DNA of 64,000 bases from Cellulophaga sp. BC115SP (GCF_009905545.1 NZ_JAAALB010000002.1:248001-312000); one strand, 5' to 3'. Shown: positions 26,542 to 35,002, counted from the stretch's first letter. Notes: generated from the letters alone by a model not told the origin. Numbers and translations are program-made.

Positions 26542-27158
26542 AATCGCTGATTTTCGATAGTTCTGAAAGTCAGATTGATTCTTGGTTTTTTGACTTTTTT
26601 AGAAGGCGGTAATCGGTGTAACCAAAATGTTTGAGTGGTATCTTTCATCACCAACAAGCTTCCATGTTCTAATAGCATTTCCACTTTCTGGGCTGTATGT
26701 TTATGTTTGAAAGCAAATTTTCGTTCAGCCCCAAAGGTGATTGAACCAATAGCACCATTTTTTTTCAAATCAATTTCATCGTCGCTATGCCAAGCCATGC
26801 CTTCATCACCAGTATGATAGAGGTTGAGTAAACATGAATTAAAAGTTTCGCCAGTGGCCGTTTCAATTCTATTCTTTAGCATCAATAATCCTGGTGTCCA
26901 AGGCAACGCTTCCTTGGTAACTTTAGAATACGTATAGCGAAAAGGACTATCGCCATACCAAGCGACTTTACGTTTGGTAATGATTTTTTTGCCAAACATC
27001 ATCGCCTCATCATTTCTCCAATCAATAGTAGTCCAAAGCTCTTCGAAGAATCGATTGGCTTCTTCTTCTGAAAAAAGTTTACCATAGTAGTTGACAACAC
27101 CATCTTGTGGAAGCCAATTGACCTGAGAATCAAACTCATCATATAAAAAAAGACTCAT
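26538..27158 (-). CDS. alkB: AlkB-like 2-oxoglutarate/Fe(II) dioxygenase
   Basis: This 206-residue enzyme is expected to repair alkylated bases by oxidative demethylation. The iron-binding triad is visible: H124-S-D126 in WHSDDE, and H181 in WLHRLPP. The C-terminal PRINLTFR motif binds 2-oxoglutarate. The nucleotide-recognition lid contains KVAWYGDSPFRYTYS. The length and lack of extra domains match bacterial AlkB and its ALKBH2/3-like relatives. Its stop overlaps the stop of the converging membrane protein gene by 4 bp. No Ada-type regulator adjoins it. Confidence 0.9.
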   Translation of the reverse strand: MSLFLYDEFDSQVNWLPQDGVVNYYGKLFSEEEANRFFEELWTTIDWRNDEAMMFGKKIITKRKVAWYGDSPFRYTYSKVTKEALPWTPGLLMLKNRIETATGETFNSCLLNLYHTGDEGMAWHSDDEIDLKKNGAIGSITFGAERKFAFKHKHTAQKVEMLLEHGSLLVMKDTTQTFWLHRLPPSKKVKKPRINLTFRTIENQRF

Positions 27159-27774
27159 ATATTTTGTTAGTTTTATAAAGCAAATTTTATGAATTATCTC
27201 TATCCATCCTACCCAAATATTGCTGAATATACTTCTACAAATACCTAATTGTAAGTATTTAAAGAAAATACATAATTTCTTGACTAAGTAGTGAAAAAAA
27301 TTTGCATCTAATTATCTTTAAGCCTAAATTTATATCCAATAAGATATTGCTTTCAGGCATCAGTTTGACGAGATTTGTAAAGAATTCAAAAGATAACTGA
27401 GGAATTTTCGCCATAAAATTTAAAACCTGTAACATTTCATTATTTTTCAACAGCTACATCATTTGAATTCCACTCAATTTTTTCTTGCCAAAATTTTAAT
27501 TAGCTACTTTTCTTCTTCTTGCAAATTAATAGGATAAAATCTTTTAGAGGTATCGCCATTATCTTCTAATCGAGTTTATGTATTGAAAAGAAAACCATAA
27601 CATCATTTTATCACTGTACTTCTCGCCTAGGTACTTCTTAAATTGTCCGTTTTTAGAATATTTTAAAACCTTGTTTTTGACATTATTAAACATTCACCTT
27701 AGGCAATTAAAATGAAAAGCATTGTTTCGAGCTTCTATTTTCAAATTAGTTGCTTTCAAACACTTATGTATTAA
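27159..27774. other. 616-bp AT-rich intergenic region
   Basis: I find no ORF with coding character, no strong hairpin and no exact -7 box. A short direct repeat (GTACTTCT) occurs twice near 27615-27640. It lies between the divergent AlkB-like and LytTR genes, so it presumably contains both promoters. Its length leaves room for an unrecognised small RNA. Confidence 0.3.
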
Positions 27775-28173
27775 ATGGTTTATCTAAAAAAAAGTGATAG
27801 TTTTTCGATCTCGCCAACACTCGAACCTAAAGAAAACAATGGACGCGAGTACGTCTTTGTAAAACAAAATAACTTATATGTTAAGATGCCATATAAGAAT
27901 TTAGTTTTTGCAAAAAGCTCAGGCAACTACGTAGAATTAATGACCAGTGGTCAGAAAAGGTACATTCTAAAAACAAGTATTCAACACATAGAAAACTCCT
28001 TAAATTATGACAGGATTATACGCATTCATCGCTCTTATTTAATCAACATCGACCATCTGATAGAGTTTAGTACTCAGGAAGTTACACTGAGTAATGGGTG
28101 TATTTTGCCCATAGGAAAACACTATCAAGATAACTTTATTAGCCTTGTACTAAACTGTACAGTACTAATGTAA
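27775..28173 (+). CDS. Stand-alone LytTR DNA-binding regulator
   Basis: This 132-residue protein is almost entirely a LytTR domain (about residues 20-128), with the typical core: YVFVKQNNLYVKMPYKNLVFAKSSGNYVE-like strands, LKTSIQHIENSL and IIRIHRSYLINIDHL. There is no receiver, PAS or membrane domain, so its signal input is unknown. LytTR proteins bind direct repeats upstream of targets and often regulate surface polysaccharides, adhesion or competence. The gene for a small membrane zinc-ribbon protein follows after 75 bp. A similar orphan LytTR lies at 52427-52858. Confidence 0.85.
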   Translation: MVYLKKSDSFSISPTLEPKENNGREYVFVKQNNLYVKMPYKNLVFAKSSGNYVELMTSGQKRYILKTSIQHIENSLNYDRIIRIHRSYLINIDHLIEFSTQEVTLSNGCILPIGKHYQDNFISLVLNCTVLM

Positions 28174-28248
28174 ACCTTATTTTAAACTATTTTGATTTGA
28201 TACTTTTCCTATTTAAACACACGATATATACTTGACAAGTTAGAACTC

Positions 28249-28500
28249 ATGAAAGCCGAACTATTAAACCTAGCTTTTCTCACAGCGATTGTTTTCGTTG
28301 TGAGTGTAATTATTGGTATGCTCTACTACTTTAAGATGAAAAGTAGAACCACTGTCAAAAATCAATGCCCCTGTTGTCATCAAAATTATGGACAGCGGAT
28401 TCAAACCCCTTTTGTTTATGATGCCTTTCGTACAATATTAAGCATCCCTGTAAAAACCTATAAGTGTTTATCTTGTGACTCCATTTTTTTTGTAAAGTAA
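28249..28500 (+). CDS. Small membrane protein with a C-terminal zinc ribbon
   Basis: This 83-residue protein has one transmembrane segment (about residues 8-30, LAFLTAIVFVVSVIIGMLYYF), then a basic stretch. A cytoplasmic-looking zinc ribbon of two cysteine pairs follows, C-P-C-C-H at about 40 and C-L-S-C near 75. The four-cysteine spacing argues that it is a real gene. It could be co-transcribed with the upstream LytTR gene. I do not recognise its family. Confidence 0.5.
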   Translation: MKAELLNLAFLTAIVFVVSVIIGMLYYFKMKSRTTVKNQCPCCHQNYGQRIQTPFVYDAFRTILSIPVKTYKCLSCDSIFFVK

Positions 28501-28625
28501 ATATTAACGTATTGTCAACAGGGTTAGAGATTGGGCTACAGGGTTATGCCCTGCTATAGGATGTTAGCGCTTTGGATTCGATTTTTATTGGTCATAACTT
28601 GGGGTAATAATCAAACCCAAATTTT

Positions 28626-29657
28626 ATGAAATCAATATCTCAATTTTCTATTTACTGTTTTTTAACATTTATCATCTCTCTTTCAAATGTGTTAGCTCAG
28701 GCTCCTAAAAAAACCTCAGGCAATCCCATTTTTGAAGGCTGGTATGCCGACCCCGAAGCGGTCATTTTGAATAAAGAATATTGGATTTTTCCAACATTTT
28801 CGGCTAAATACAAAGACCAAATATTCTTTGATGCCTTTTCGTCCAAAGATTTAGTCAATTGGAAAAAACATTCTCGAATCTTGGACACTACTGCCATAAA
28901 ATGGGCCAAAATGGCAATGTGGGCACCATCAATTGTACAAAAAGGCAAGCAGTATTTCTTATTTTTTTCAGCAAATGATATTCAAAGCTCCGAACGTAAG
29001 GGCTTTGGCGCAAACAATCCAGACAAAGATGATAAGGTGGGAGGAATAGGTATTGCCATAGCCTCTAAACCCGAAGGTCCTTATAAAGACTATCTTGGGA
29101 AACCTCTTATCAATCAATTTTACAATAAAGCACAACCTATTGACCAAGCAGTTTTTCAGGATAAAGACGGACAATATTATATTATTTATGGAGGTTGGGG
29201 ACACTGTAATATTGCCAAACTCAAACCTGATTTTACGGGTTTAATGCCTTTAGAAAACGGGGAAATGGTCAAAGAAATCACACCAAAAGGCTACGTGGAA
29301 GGACCAATTATGTTTATCCGTAAGGGCAAATATTATTTGATGTGGTCGGAAGGTGGTTGGACTAATGGTACTTACAAAGTAGCCTATGGGGTGGCAGATT
29401 CAGTTTGGGGACCATTTGAAAAGAAATCCACTATTTTAGTGGCAGACGAAAAGGTTGCAACAGGCGCAGGACATCATTCCGTAATTAATTCTCCTAAATC
29501 TGATGATTGGTACATTGTTTATCACCGTCGCCCTATTCCTAATCTCGACCGTGACCATCGTGTAGTATGTGTCGATCATCTGTATTTTAAAGAAGACGGT
29601 ACCATTAAAGATGTTAAGATGACTTTCGAAGGTGTTGAACCCAATAAGTTGAAATAG
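28626..29657 (+). CDS. Glycoside hydrolase family 43 enzyme
   Basis: This exported inverting glycosidase, probably an arabinanase, arabinofuranosidase or xylosidase, has 343 residues. The signal peptide ends near residue 24 (SNVLAQ). The five-bladed propeller carries the three GH43 acids: the Asp in YADPEAV (base), the Asp in PIDQAVF (pKa modulator) and the Glu in YVEGP (acid). The MWAPSIVQKGKQYFLFFSA and HHSVINSP blades are typical. No accessory C-terminal domain is present. It is monocistronic, with a hairpin at 29685-29719. Confidence 0.9.
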   Translation: MKSISQFSIYCFLTFIISLSNVLAQAPKKTSGNPIFEGWYADPEAVILNKEYWIFPTFSAKYKDQIFFDAFSSKDLVNWKKHSRILDTTAIKWAKMAMWAPSIVQKGKQYFLFFSANDIQSSERKGFGANNPDKDDKVGGIGIAIASKPEGPYKDYLGKPLINQFYNKAQPIDQAVFQDKDGQYYIIYGGWGHCNIAKLKPDFTGLMPLENGEMVKEITPKGYVEGPIMFIRKGKYYLMWSEGGWTNGTYKVAYGVADSVWGPFEKKSTILVADEKVATGAGHHSVINSPKSDDWYIVYHRRPIPNLDRDHRVVCVDHLYFKEDGTIKDVKMTFEGVEPNKLK

Positions 29658-29684
29658 GGAATTATTTGACGATTTGGAAATAAA

Positions 29685-29719
29685 ATAGCATTACTCCAAA
29701 TAATTAGGAGTAATGCTAT
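29685..29719. terminator. Perfect hairpin between convergent genes
   Basis: The 13-bp arms ATAGCATTACTCC and GGAGTAATGCTAT have a 9-nt loop and no T-run. It probably ends or stabilises the GH43 transcript and/or the NADAR transcript. Confidence 0.6.
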
Positions 29720-29787
29720 GAATTATGTCCTATTAAATAAGATGTCATTTCACACAAATTAGATACCCTTTGCCTAATGCCTGATCC

Positions 29788-30345
29788 CTATTGCCTAAAG
29801 TTCTGCAACCTATCTCGCACCTCCATAAGTGCGTAACCCAATAGATTTTCGCCTTCCCACTCCATCGGATTTTCTACGTCTGGGTGGTCAGAAGCCATGC
29901 CTATTCCCCAAATAGAATCTACAGGACTTGCTTCTACAATAACCCTATTTTGGGTGGTTAATAAAAACTCCTTTAAAGCTATATCTTGAGAAAATTTATG
30001 AAAATTACCTTCAACAACAATATTAAATTTGTGAGTATCCCAAATCCTTGAATCAAAGTTTTTTACCGAGCGTCCAAGTTTTTTGGCTTCTGCTGGACTC
30101 CTCACTTTTAGGATTTTTTCAGCTGTAAATTCATCCTGAAAAAGTCTGGCTTTATGTACCATCATCCAATGCTCGGCTGTTACAAAAACTTCTCTGTCGA
30201 CTTCAAATGGTGATTGCCACCACTGACTAAAACAGGACTTAGAAAGGCTACCATCTTTTGTAGACTGATGCCCCCAGAAAAATAGATATTTAATTGGCTC
30301 TCCGTAATTGTACTTTTCACAGAGCCATTGTTGATTGTATTTCAT
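29788..30345 (-). CDS. NADAR family N-glycosidase (YbiA-like)
   Basis: This 185-residue protein has the NADAR fold: FFWGHQS near residue 25, FSQWWQSPF, VTAEHWMMVHKARLF (the E-H-W-M-x-x-K-A signature), and C-terminal SPVDSIWGIGM and GENLLGYALMEVRDRL. Escherichia coli YbiA hydrolyses early riboflavin intermediates. Other members remove ADP-ribose from guanine or act on NAD-linked metabolites. It is monocistronic with a -7 box at 30369-30376. Which activity applies here cannot be told; no ribD or DarT partner is adjacent. Confidence 0.9.
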   Translation of the reverse strand: MKYNQQWLCEKYNYGEPIKYLFFWGHQSTKDGSLSKSCFSQWWQSPFEVDREVFVTAEHWMMVHKARLFQDEFTAEKILKVRSPAEAKKLGRSVKNFDSRIWDTHKFNIVVEGNFHKFSQDIALKEFLLTTQNRVIVEASPVDSIWGIGMASDHPDVENPMEWEGENLLGYALMEVRDRLQNFRQ

Positions 30346-30368
30346 AGATATTATTTTGGTTAGAAAAT

Positions 30369-30376
30369 CAAAAATA
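30369..30376 (-). promoter_or_regulatory. -7 box for the NADAR gene
   Basis: The minus strand reads TATTTTTG, matching TAnnTTTG, 24 nt before the NADAR ATG. Confidence 0.45.
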
Positions 30377-30401
30377 GTAAAATTTCAGGAAAAGAATAAA
30401 C

Positions 30402-30439
30402 AAAAAAGAGGATAGACTATCTCTCGAATCTATCCTCTT
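30402..30439 (-). terminator. Intrinsic terminator of mnmA
   Basis: On the minus strand AAGAGGATAGA pairs with TCTATCCTCTT (11 bp, 12-nt loop), followed by T residues. Confidence 0.85.
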
Positions 30440-30514
30440 GCTAAAATATTTGATGTTGTAATGAGTTTTTTCCAAACATATTTGAAAAAGGTCTCTCTAA
30501 ATTCAACGTTTATA

Positions 30515-31651
30515 TTACTGCATTACCGCAGCATATATACCAGAAGTGGCATCTTGTTTAAACGATTTTGTAATCCAGCCTCCGCCAACAACATCTTCTC
30601 CTTCATAGAACACCGCCGCTTGACCAGGCGCAATACCTGATACAGGCTGATGGAAATCTACTCTAATTTTTTCTCCTTCTTGAATAATTTTAGCTGGTGT
30701 TCCTTGATCTTTATAACGAACTTTCGTGATAGTTTCTAACGTATCAGGGATAGAGGCATACTTCGACAAGTTCAATTGTCCAACCCACATACCATCACGC
30801 TCCAAATCTTTATCACGTCCCAATACCACCTCATTAGTTTCTTTACGAATCTCCGTTACAAAAGCTGGATAGCCTAGGGCAATACCCAAACCTTTGCGTT
30901 GACCGATGGTATAAAATGGATAACCTTCGTGTTTTCCTAGAACTTTACCAGTGGTATCTACAAAGTTTCCGCCACGCACTTGATCTTCCAAACCTTCTAC
31001 TCGGCGTTTCAAGAAGCCACGATAGTCATTGTCTGGCACAAAACAGATTTCATAACTTTCAGATTTGTTGACCAAATCCATAAAGCCACGTTCTTTTGCC
31101 ATTTCTCTGATGGTATTTTTGGTCAAATGCCCCAAAGGTAACTTAGTGCGAGAAAGACTTTCTTGCGAAACACCCCACAAAACATAACTTTGATCTTTCC
31201 AAGTATCAACACCTTTAGAAATCACAAAACGTGAGTTTTCTTCACGAATATTGGCATAATGTCCTGTTGCAATAAACTCGCAATCAAGCTTATCGGCACG
31301 GCGCAAAAGCGCATCCCACTTGATGTGCGTATTACACATTACACAAGGGTTTGGCGTACGTCCTTCCAAGTATTCACCTGTAAAGTGGTTGATTACATAA
31401 TCTCCAAACTCCTCTCTAATATCGAGAATATAATGTGGGAAACCCAACTCTACAGCAATGTTGCGAGCATCGTTGATGGAATCTAACGAGCAACAACCTG
31501 TTTCTTTTTTGGTTCCCCCAGACGAGGCATAATCCCATGTTTTCATGGTCATACCAACTACTTCGTAACCTTGCTCGTGAAGCATTACTGCTGCCACCGA
31601 ACTGTCGATACCGCCACTCATGGCGACTAAAATTCTTCCGTGCTTACTCAT
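30515..31651 (-). CDS. mnmA: tRNA-specific 2-thiouridylase MnmA
   Basis: This enzyme makes 2-thiouridine at wobble position 34 of tRNA for Lys, Glu and Gln, taking sulfur from a persulfide relay and using ATP. The 378-residue product has the PP-loop AMSGGIDSS near the N-terminus, the catalytic Cys in TPNPCVMCN, HYANI, the second Cys in YEICFVPD, and the C-terminal RNA-binding beta domains (YTIGQRKGLG, GQAAVFY). The length is normal. It is monocistronic with a terminator at 30402-30439. A candidate -7 box, TATTTTTG, is at 31783-31790 on the minus strand. Confidence 0.97.
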   Translation of the reverse strand: MSKHGRILVAMSGGIDSSVAAVMLHEQGYEVVGMTMKTWDYASSGGTKKETGCCSLDSINDARNIAVELGFPHYILDIREEFGDYVINHFTGEYLEGRTPNPCVMCNTHIKWDALLRRADKLDCEFIATGHYANIREENSRFVISKGVDTWKDQSYVLWGVSQESLSRTKLPLGHLTKNTIREMAKERGFMDLVNKSESYEICFVPDNDYRGFLKRRVEGLEDQVRGGNFVDTTGKVLGKHEGYPFYTIGQRKGLGIALGYPAFVTEIRKETNEVVLGRDKDLERDGMWVGQLNLSKYASIPDTLETITKVRYKDQGTPAKIIQEGEKIRVDFHQPVSGIAPGQAAVFYEGEDVVGGGWITKSFKQDATSGIYAAVMQ

Positions 31652-31820
31652 GTTTTCGGCGAGGATTCAAAGTCCTCCGTTGTTTTTAAATATGATTTTG
31701 AATAATGGACAGAACAACGTTGTAAATCCAATAATGGTACTTATCAAAGATTGACAGCTTTTCTTAACCAAATATTCTTTTGCAAAAATACAATATTTTT
31801 CTAACACCACGGCTAGCTTT

Positions 31821-31851
31821 TTGGTTCTGAGTTGGTCAAATTGTACTTTTG
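31821..31851 (+). promoter_or_regulatory. Bacteroidota promoter of the TrpF-like gene
   Basis: TTG at 31821-31823, a 20-nt spacer and TACTTTTG at 31844-31851 match the Bacteroidota -33/-7 consensus. It also shows that translation starts at 31898, not upstream, since the frame upstream lies within the promoter. Confidence 0.7.
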
Positions 31852-31897
31852 CAAAAATTCTAGGGTAAACGTTTTGCCCTACAAGAAGCAAACAATT

Positions 31898-32509
31898 ATG
31901 TTAAAAACTATCGTTAAGGTTTCGGAGGTAAATAATTTATCAGATGCTCGCTACTGTGCAGGAATGGGCGTTGAATATATTGGTTTTTCAATGGACAATG
32001 TTCCTTTTGAGAAATACAAAGAAATGAGAGGTTGGCTTGCAGGCGTTCAAATCGTGGGTGAGACTAGCTCGAATAATGCGTTGCATATTCAAGAAATGGT
32101 AAGCACTTTTTTACCCGATGCAATCCAGATTTCGGCCAATTCAGGGACTGATTTGCCAGATTTAGATGTTTTAAAAGAGTTGAATTTACCCATTATTCTC
32201 AAAACTGATTTTGCTGAAGCTAATCTTCCAGCTTTGTTTCAATCGACAGCGGGATATATTACCTATTTTTTGTTAGAAAATTCGGATGAATTTACTCCAA
32301 TAGATGATATCACCAATCAAATCGAAACTTGGGCAGCACAATATCCAATTCTCCTAGGTTTTGGTATTACAGAGGACAATGCAAACCAATTATTGGAAGA
32401 AGTAGGATTTAAAGGTTTGGCTCTGAAAGGTGGGCAAGAAATTCGTCCAGGTTTTGCCGATATGGACGAATTAATCAATATTTTGGAAGCACTAGATGAT
32501 GATTTCTAG
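31898..32509 (+). CDS. Phosphoribosylanthranilate isomerase-like protein lacking the catalytic cysteine
   Basis: The start at 31898 is set by the promoter at 31821-31851. The 203-residue product has the TrpF barrel pattern: an N-terminal KVSEVNNLSDARYCAGMGVEYIGF, and C-terminal GFGITEDNANQLLEEVGFKGLALKGGQEIRPGFADMDEL. The latter matches the G-V-D-x-S-S-G-V-E-x-x-P-G-x-K-D region of TrpF. True TrpF begins K-I-C-G, with the Cys as general base. Here the segment is K-V-S-E, so both Cys and Gly are lost, and the phosphate-binding Ser-Ser is also altered. It is probably a diverged paralogue with another role rather than the tryptophan-pathway enzyme. No trp genes adjoin it. Confidence 0.7.
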   Translation: MLKTIVKVSEVNNLSDARYCAGMGVEYIGFSMDNVPFEKYKEMRGWLAGVQIVGETSSNNALHIQEMVSTFLPDAIQISANSGTDLPDLDVLKELNLPIILKTDFAEANLPALFQSTAGYITYFLLENSDEFTPIDDITNQIETWAAQYPILLGFGITEDNANQLLEEVGFKGLALKGGQEIRPGFADMDELINILEALDDDF

Positions 32510-32520
32510 GCCAAAAATAA

Positions 32521-32569
32521 AGGTTTTGAAATTTGAAAATACCGTACACATTTTCAAATTTCAAAACCT
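32521..32569. terminator. Perfect 20-bp hairpin after the TrpF-like gene
   Basis: Arms 32521-32540 and 32550-32569 are exact reverse complements with a 9-nt loop. It starts 12 nt after the stop codon. There is no T-run beyond, so the terminator role rests on position. Confidence 0.7.
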
Positions 32570-32673
32570 AACATTTAATAAAATTTAACAAAGCAGGAAC
32601 ACTTATGGGTTAGTAAGTAATATTTTCCGTGCATATATTGCCTTACTACGAATCAAGCATCTAGAAAGTTTTC

Positions 32674-32772
32674 TTATTTGGAAAACTTCTTTTCTTTGTG
32701 AGTGCTACTCACTGAATAGGAAAGGTAAAAACCCATTCCTAATAATACAAGGGCAAAAATAACGACTGACAT
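32674..32772 (-). CDS. Possible 32-residue single-pass membrane microprotein
   Basis: A short frame, ATG at 32772 to TAA at 32674, encodes MSVVIFALVLLGMGFYLSYS, then a polar basic tail SSTHKEKK. One hydrophobic helix followed by positive charges is the usual form of real small membrane proteins, and the segment is in an otherwise empty 400-bp gap (32510-32909). No clear -7 box is seen, and chance ORFs of this size are common. Confidence 0.35.
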   Translation of the reverse strand: MSVVIFALVLLGMGFYLSYSVSSTHKEKKFSK

Positions 32773-32909
32773 TTTAGATAGGAGTGAAAAAGAGTGTGAA
32801 AAAATCTCTAATTTGATACAATGACAACTTTGAACAGGCTAACCCTAATCGAATTGTAATATTTATACGATTTTTCTATAACAAAGTAACAAAACACTCC
32901 TAAAAAAGC

Positions 32910-33806
32910 CTATATAAATTGTTGAATTTGAGTAAACGGCTCTGCATCTAACCAATTGATAATCAAACCATCTTTCTCCATTTTCCTAAAATAAGTCATT
33001 TGTCTTTTAGCAAATTGATGTATCGCTACATTTAATCGATCAAACATTGTCTGGTAGTCTATTGTACCTTGCAAATACTCCGTTATCCATTTGTATTCTA
33101 AGCCATAAAATATCAACTTATCTGGGCTGACACCAGTATCAAGTAATGCTTTTACCTCCTCCGCCATTCCTTGTTCAAAACGCAGATGTAAACGTCTAGT
33201 GATTTTTTCTCGACGTAATTCTACAGGTGGATTTAGTCCAAAGATGATTGAATTGATTACTTGTTGCTGTGGCAATTCAAACTCAGGATGCGCTTTAAGA
33301 TACTCTCCTATTTCAATGGCTCTGATGGTGCGTTTGTGGGTAGATGTATCTGCTTTGGGTACAAACGAGGCTACTGTATCAAAACGTTTTAGGAGTTCTT
33401 CGTGGCTTAAGGGAAGTAAGGTCGCACGAAACGCCTCATCTATGGGAACAGCCGTATATTGAAAGCCTTTTAAAACTGCCTCCAAATACAATCCGCTACC
33501 TCCGCAAAGAATAGCAATTTTGCCACGACTACGAATATCGTTAAATGCTTTTTGGAAGTCTTTTTGAAACTGAAAAATATGATAACTGTCTCCTGCCTCT
33601 ACAATATCAATCAAGTGATAAGGAATTTTTTTATTTCCTATACAGTATTCTTCTAGGTCTTTGCCCGTTCCCAAGTTCATTCCACGATACACTTGCCTTG
33701 AATCTGCACTAATAATTTCGGCATCGAGCTGTGCCGCTAATTGTACTGCCAAATGCGTTTTTCCTGAAGCTGTTGGACCTAATATGGTGATTAATTCATA
33801 TTGCAT
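32910..33806 (-). CDS. miaA: tRNA dimethylallyltransferase MiaA
   Basis: This enzyme adds a dimethylallyl group to N6 of adenosine 37 in tRNAs that read codons starting with U. The 298-residue product has the P-loop GPTASGKTHLA at residues 10-20, the catalytic Asp in ISADSRQVYRGMNLGTGK, LCGGSGLY, and the C-terminal YGLEYKWITEYLQG and HQFAKRQMTYFRK motifs. Length and order are normal. The gene 33820-34716 lies 13 bp upstream on the same strand, so the two are probably co-transcribed. Immediate hfq or mutL neighbours, as in enterobacteria, are absent. Confidence 0.97.
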   Translation of the reverse strand: MQYELITILGPTASGKTHLAVQLAAQLDAEIISADSRQVYRGMNLGTGKDLEEYCIGNKKIPYHLIDIVEAGDSYHIFQFQKDFQKAFNDIRSRGKIAILCGGSGLYLEAVLKGFQYTAVPIDEAFRATLLPLSHEELLKRFDTVASFVPKADTSTHKRTIRAIEIGEYLKAHPEFELPQQQVINSIIFGLNPPVELRREKITRRLHLRFEQGMAEEVKALLDTGVSPDKLIFYGLEYKWITEYLQGTIDYQTMFDRLNVAIHQFAKRQMTYFRKMEKDGLIINWLDAEPFTQIQQFI

Positions 33807-33819
33807 AAATAAAACTTTC

Positions 33820-34716
33820 CTATTCTTTTCTAAGAGTTTTTATGTACTTTAAACTACCCGAATTGCCTATTCTAATCCAACCTTGGGATTTCAATTCCTC
33901 TACAGAGTATTGTTGGAGAATACGGTTTTCAGGATAACGCTCGTATGTTTTCGAGTTCACCCAATAATAGGTAATTGTCTCAAAATCTAACACTTGCTCA
34001 AATCCTAGCACCTGATAGCTACGCCCATCAGACCAATCTTTATCTGCATAACTCATGATGTCGTCTGGCTGGTTTTCTTGCATAAAAGCCTTCATGAGTT
34101 TGTCCATCCCTCCTACCACAACATATCCTTGCAGTGAAGCAAATCGTAGTAATTCATACGAACGAAAATCCTGTCTATCGCCCCATTTCATGGTACGAGC
34201 GCCGCTAAAACTTGCTACAGCAATCATTGCATTTTCATCTGTAGGAAAATTTTCGCCTAAGTATTTAGGGATATATTGTTTTTTGAGAAAAAGTCCATAT
34301 TTCAGTTTGGCTTGCGTACTTCCTTGTAAATGGTGTGTTTGTAGGAAAACATCCATTAGAGGCTTATCAATTCTGGAGACTACACAATGACGTGCATGCA
34401 ATCTGGTAAAAAAGCCCAATATACTGCTGATTCTTGCCTTTAGGAGTGCCTGCTTGGTGTACCATAAATCTTGCCAAAGACAAATATATTTGATACCTGT
34501 AGATTGAGCTAACTGGCTCAATTTAGTGCCATACGCTTCTGAAAGTGGTGTGCTTTCCCAATGATAAATATCAAATAGAAGGAGTTTTATTTTTTTAGTA
34601 GGAAAATATAACAAAGGCAAAATCTGTCCTTCCAGTTGCTCTGTGCTTTTTTGAAAAGGAATACCCTGCCATTCGAGCCATTGACAAAGCTCTTCTATCC
34701 ATTCACTATCTGCCAT
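33820..34716 (-). CDS. Uncharacterised protein with a phage-type acyltransferase-like domain
   Basis: I start it at the ATG at 34716 (MADSEWIEEL), because the -7 box at 34735-34742 overlaps the longer start. The 298-residue product has no signal or membrane segment. The N-terminal part (about 1-100) has a nuclease-like alpha/beta pattern (LLLFDIYHWES, IKYICLWQDLW) reminiscent of very-short-patch-repair-type folds. From about residue 125 on, HHLQGST, KYGLFLKKQ, ELLRFASLQGYVVVGGMDKLMKAF and SYADKDWSDGRSYQVLGF resemble the GNAT-like domain found next to homing-type nucleases in phages. The function is not known. It is probably co-transcribed with miaA. Confidence 0.45.
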   Translation of the reverse strand: MADSEWIEELCQWLEWQGIPFQKSTEQLEGQILPLLYFPTKKIKLLLFDIYHWESTPLSEAYGTKLSQLAQSTGIKYICLWQDLWYTKQALLKARISSILGFFTRLHARHCVVSRIDKPLMDVFLQTHHLQGSTQAKLKYGLFLKKQYIPKYLGENFPTDENAMIAVASFSGARTMKWGDRQDFRSYELLRFASLQGYVVVGGMDKLMKAFMQENQPDDIMSYADKDWSDGRSYQVLGFEQVLDFETITYYWVNSKTYERYPENRILQQYSVEELKSQGWIRIGNSGSLKYIKTLRKE

Positions 34717-34734
34717 TCTTATTTTATTTTGTCG

Positions 34735-34742
34735 CAAAGATA
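34735..34742 (-). promoter_or_regulatory. -7 box for the 33820-34716/miaA transcript
   Basis: The minus strand reads TATCTTTG (TAnnTTTG), about 19 nt before the chosen ATG, so the leader is short. Confidence 0.5.
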
Positions 34743-34791
34743 GGCATTCTTATCATCGTAAGTAGGAAGATGTTATGAGTTAATCATATCT

Positions 34792-34921
34792 CTTCTGTTT
34801 GAAGGCGCTTTCAAACAGAAGGATAGTATCCAATTGTAGCATAGATACAGCTGTATGGCTCATCTCTTCTTTCTTGATATTTAAGTATTTTGCCATCGTT
34901 GGAGTGATCTCCAACGATGGC
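34792..34921. repeat. Two strong hairpins in a divergent intergenic region
   Basis: 34792-34821 pairs CTTCTGTTTGAA with its complement (13 of 14 bp). 34892-34921 is a perfect 13-bp stem GCCATCGTTGGAG with loop TGAT. Neither has a T-run. They lie between the divergent 33820 and 35092 transcripts, so they are not simple terminators of an adjoining gene. No gene is seen in 34717-35091. Confidence 0.6.
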
Positions 34922-35002
34922 TTAAAATTGTAGCTCAAAATAGAAAAGGTTTTTCTAAAAATACATTTTAGAGCAAAAAGATACATAAATGCGAAAATTT
35001 CA

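Noticed and set aside
27259-27450. Minus-strand frame of 63 codons between the AlkB-like and LytTR genes
   Set aside because: Hydrophobic AT-driven translation without a motif or promoter; treated as noncoding.
34780-34986. Minus-strand frame of 68 codons in the divergent region
   Set aside because: It is made of two hairpins and AT-rich DNA, which gives an implausible protein and no promoter.
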